From contig JACMQD010000345.1 in assembly GCA_014377155.1 (NCBI GenBank), forward strand, positions 1-7,311: a stretch of DNA of 7,311 nt, given 5' to 3'. The notes beneath the pieces were generated by a model that ran no database searches, was not told the DNA's origin, and was given only the letters and a program-made list of their open reading frames with translations. The position numbers and the translations under genes were made by a program. Below are positions 7,155-7,311 of the stretch, one piece after another. Within the stretch, counting starts at the first letter, position 1. Each line of letters starts with the position of its first letter. The DNA comes from Herminiimonas sp. GTDB taxonomy: Bacteria > Pseudomonadota > Gammaproteobacteria > Burkholderiales > Burkholderiaceae.

Positions 7155-7311
7155 TCAGGGCGACGCCGCATCCACCGCATCCACCACATCAACATGCGAA
7201 TGCTTGATCGCTTCATGCTGATGATCCTGCATCTTGGTCTTGTACTTGATCACCTGGCGATCGAGCTTGTCGATCAGCGCATCGATGGCGGCGTACAGGT
7301 CGTGGGCGATA
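7155..7311 (-). CDS. hpf: Ribosome hibernation promoting factor HPF/RaiA family (C-terminal end only)
   Basis: The minus strand holds 51 codons plus a TGA stop (complement of 7155-7157), with the N-terminal part beyond the right edge. The visible protein starts [20 protein letters not shown] and continues [17 protein letters not shown]. This matches the last helix of short HPF/YhbH/RaiA proteins ('D-(L/M)-Y-A-A-I-D-x-L-x-D-K-L-D-R-Q-V-x-K-x-K'). These proteins bind the 30S decoding centre and drive inactive 100S dimers or idle 70S in stationary phase. The tail after the helix, [14 protein letters not shown], is acidic and encoded by near-repeats. There is no sign of the long-HPF dimerisation domain, so this is the short form. 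The gene is convergent with the pilus operon. An rpoN gene is expected just beyond the right edge, by analogy with other proteobacteria. Confidence 0.88.
   Translation of the reverse strand, partial: IAHDLYAAIDALIDKLDRQVIKYKTKMQDHQHEAIKHSHVDVVDAVDAASP

Noticed and set aside
1..7311. Mobile element, CRISPR array, tRNA/rRNA or defence system
   Set aside because: No transposase or integrase, regular spacer-repeat structure, cloverleaf or known defence domain was seen on either strand. Apart from the 121-base gap holding the terminator, the window is filled by ordinary pilus and housekeeping genes.

Overview
The window holds the distal part of a type IV pilus (T4P) minor-pilin and adhesin cluster on the plus strand, a TonB-family gene that ends the same gene string, and the 3' end of a convergent ribosome-hibernation factor gene on the minus strand. 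Base composition looks moderate (roughly mid-50s % GC by eye). The order pilW-pilX-pilY1-pilE, the PilY1 subtype and an HPF-like tail of the type seen in beta-proteobacteria suggest a beta-proteobacterium. Oxalobacteraceae-like (Herminiimonas/Collimonas/Herbaspirillum side) is a low-confidence guess.

Layout: 1-212 is the C-terminal end of PilW. 219-809 is PilX. 828-5933 is a very large PilY1 (1701 aa). 5959-6369 is a PilE-type pilin. 6383-7033 is a TonB/TolA-like envelope protein. All are on the plus strand with gaps of 6, 18, 25 and 13 bases, so they look like one operon whose promoter lies upstream of the window. A hairpin at about 7090-7119 separates this operon from a minus-strand gene (7155 to beyond 7311) encoding the C-terminus of an HPF/RaiA-type protein. 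No gap without a gene exceeds about 120 bases.

How the genes fit together: in T4P systems PilW, PilX and PilY1 form part of the tip/priming complex that starts pilus assembly, and PilY1 is the tip adhesin and calcium-dependent retraction regulator. The PilE-type pilin is either a structural or a minor subunit processed by PilD. The TonB-like protein keeps the Ser-x-x-x-His pattern of TonB in its single membrane helix, so it may couple to an ExbB/ExbD-type motor. Its link to piliation is an inference from position only.

The most notable point is an extra PA14-like, lectin-type module inside the N-terminal half of PilY1 (about residues 274-436). It sits between two segments that I recall as close together in related proteins. 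The same PilY1 lacks a recognisable DxSxS metal site of a von Willebrand A domain and carries several Asp-rich calcium-loop-like motifs. I saw no mobile element, CRISPR array, RNA gene or defence system.
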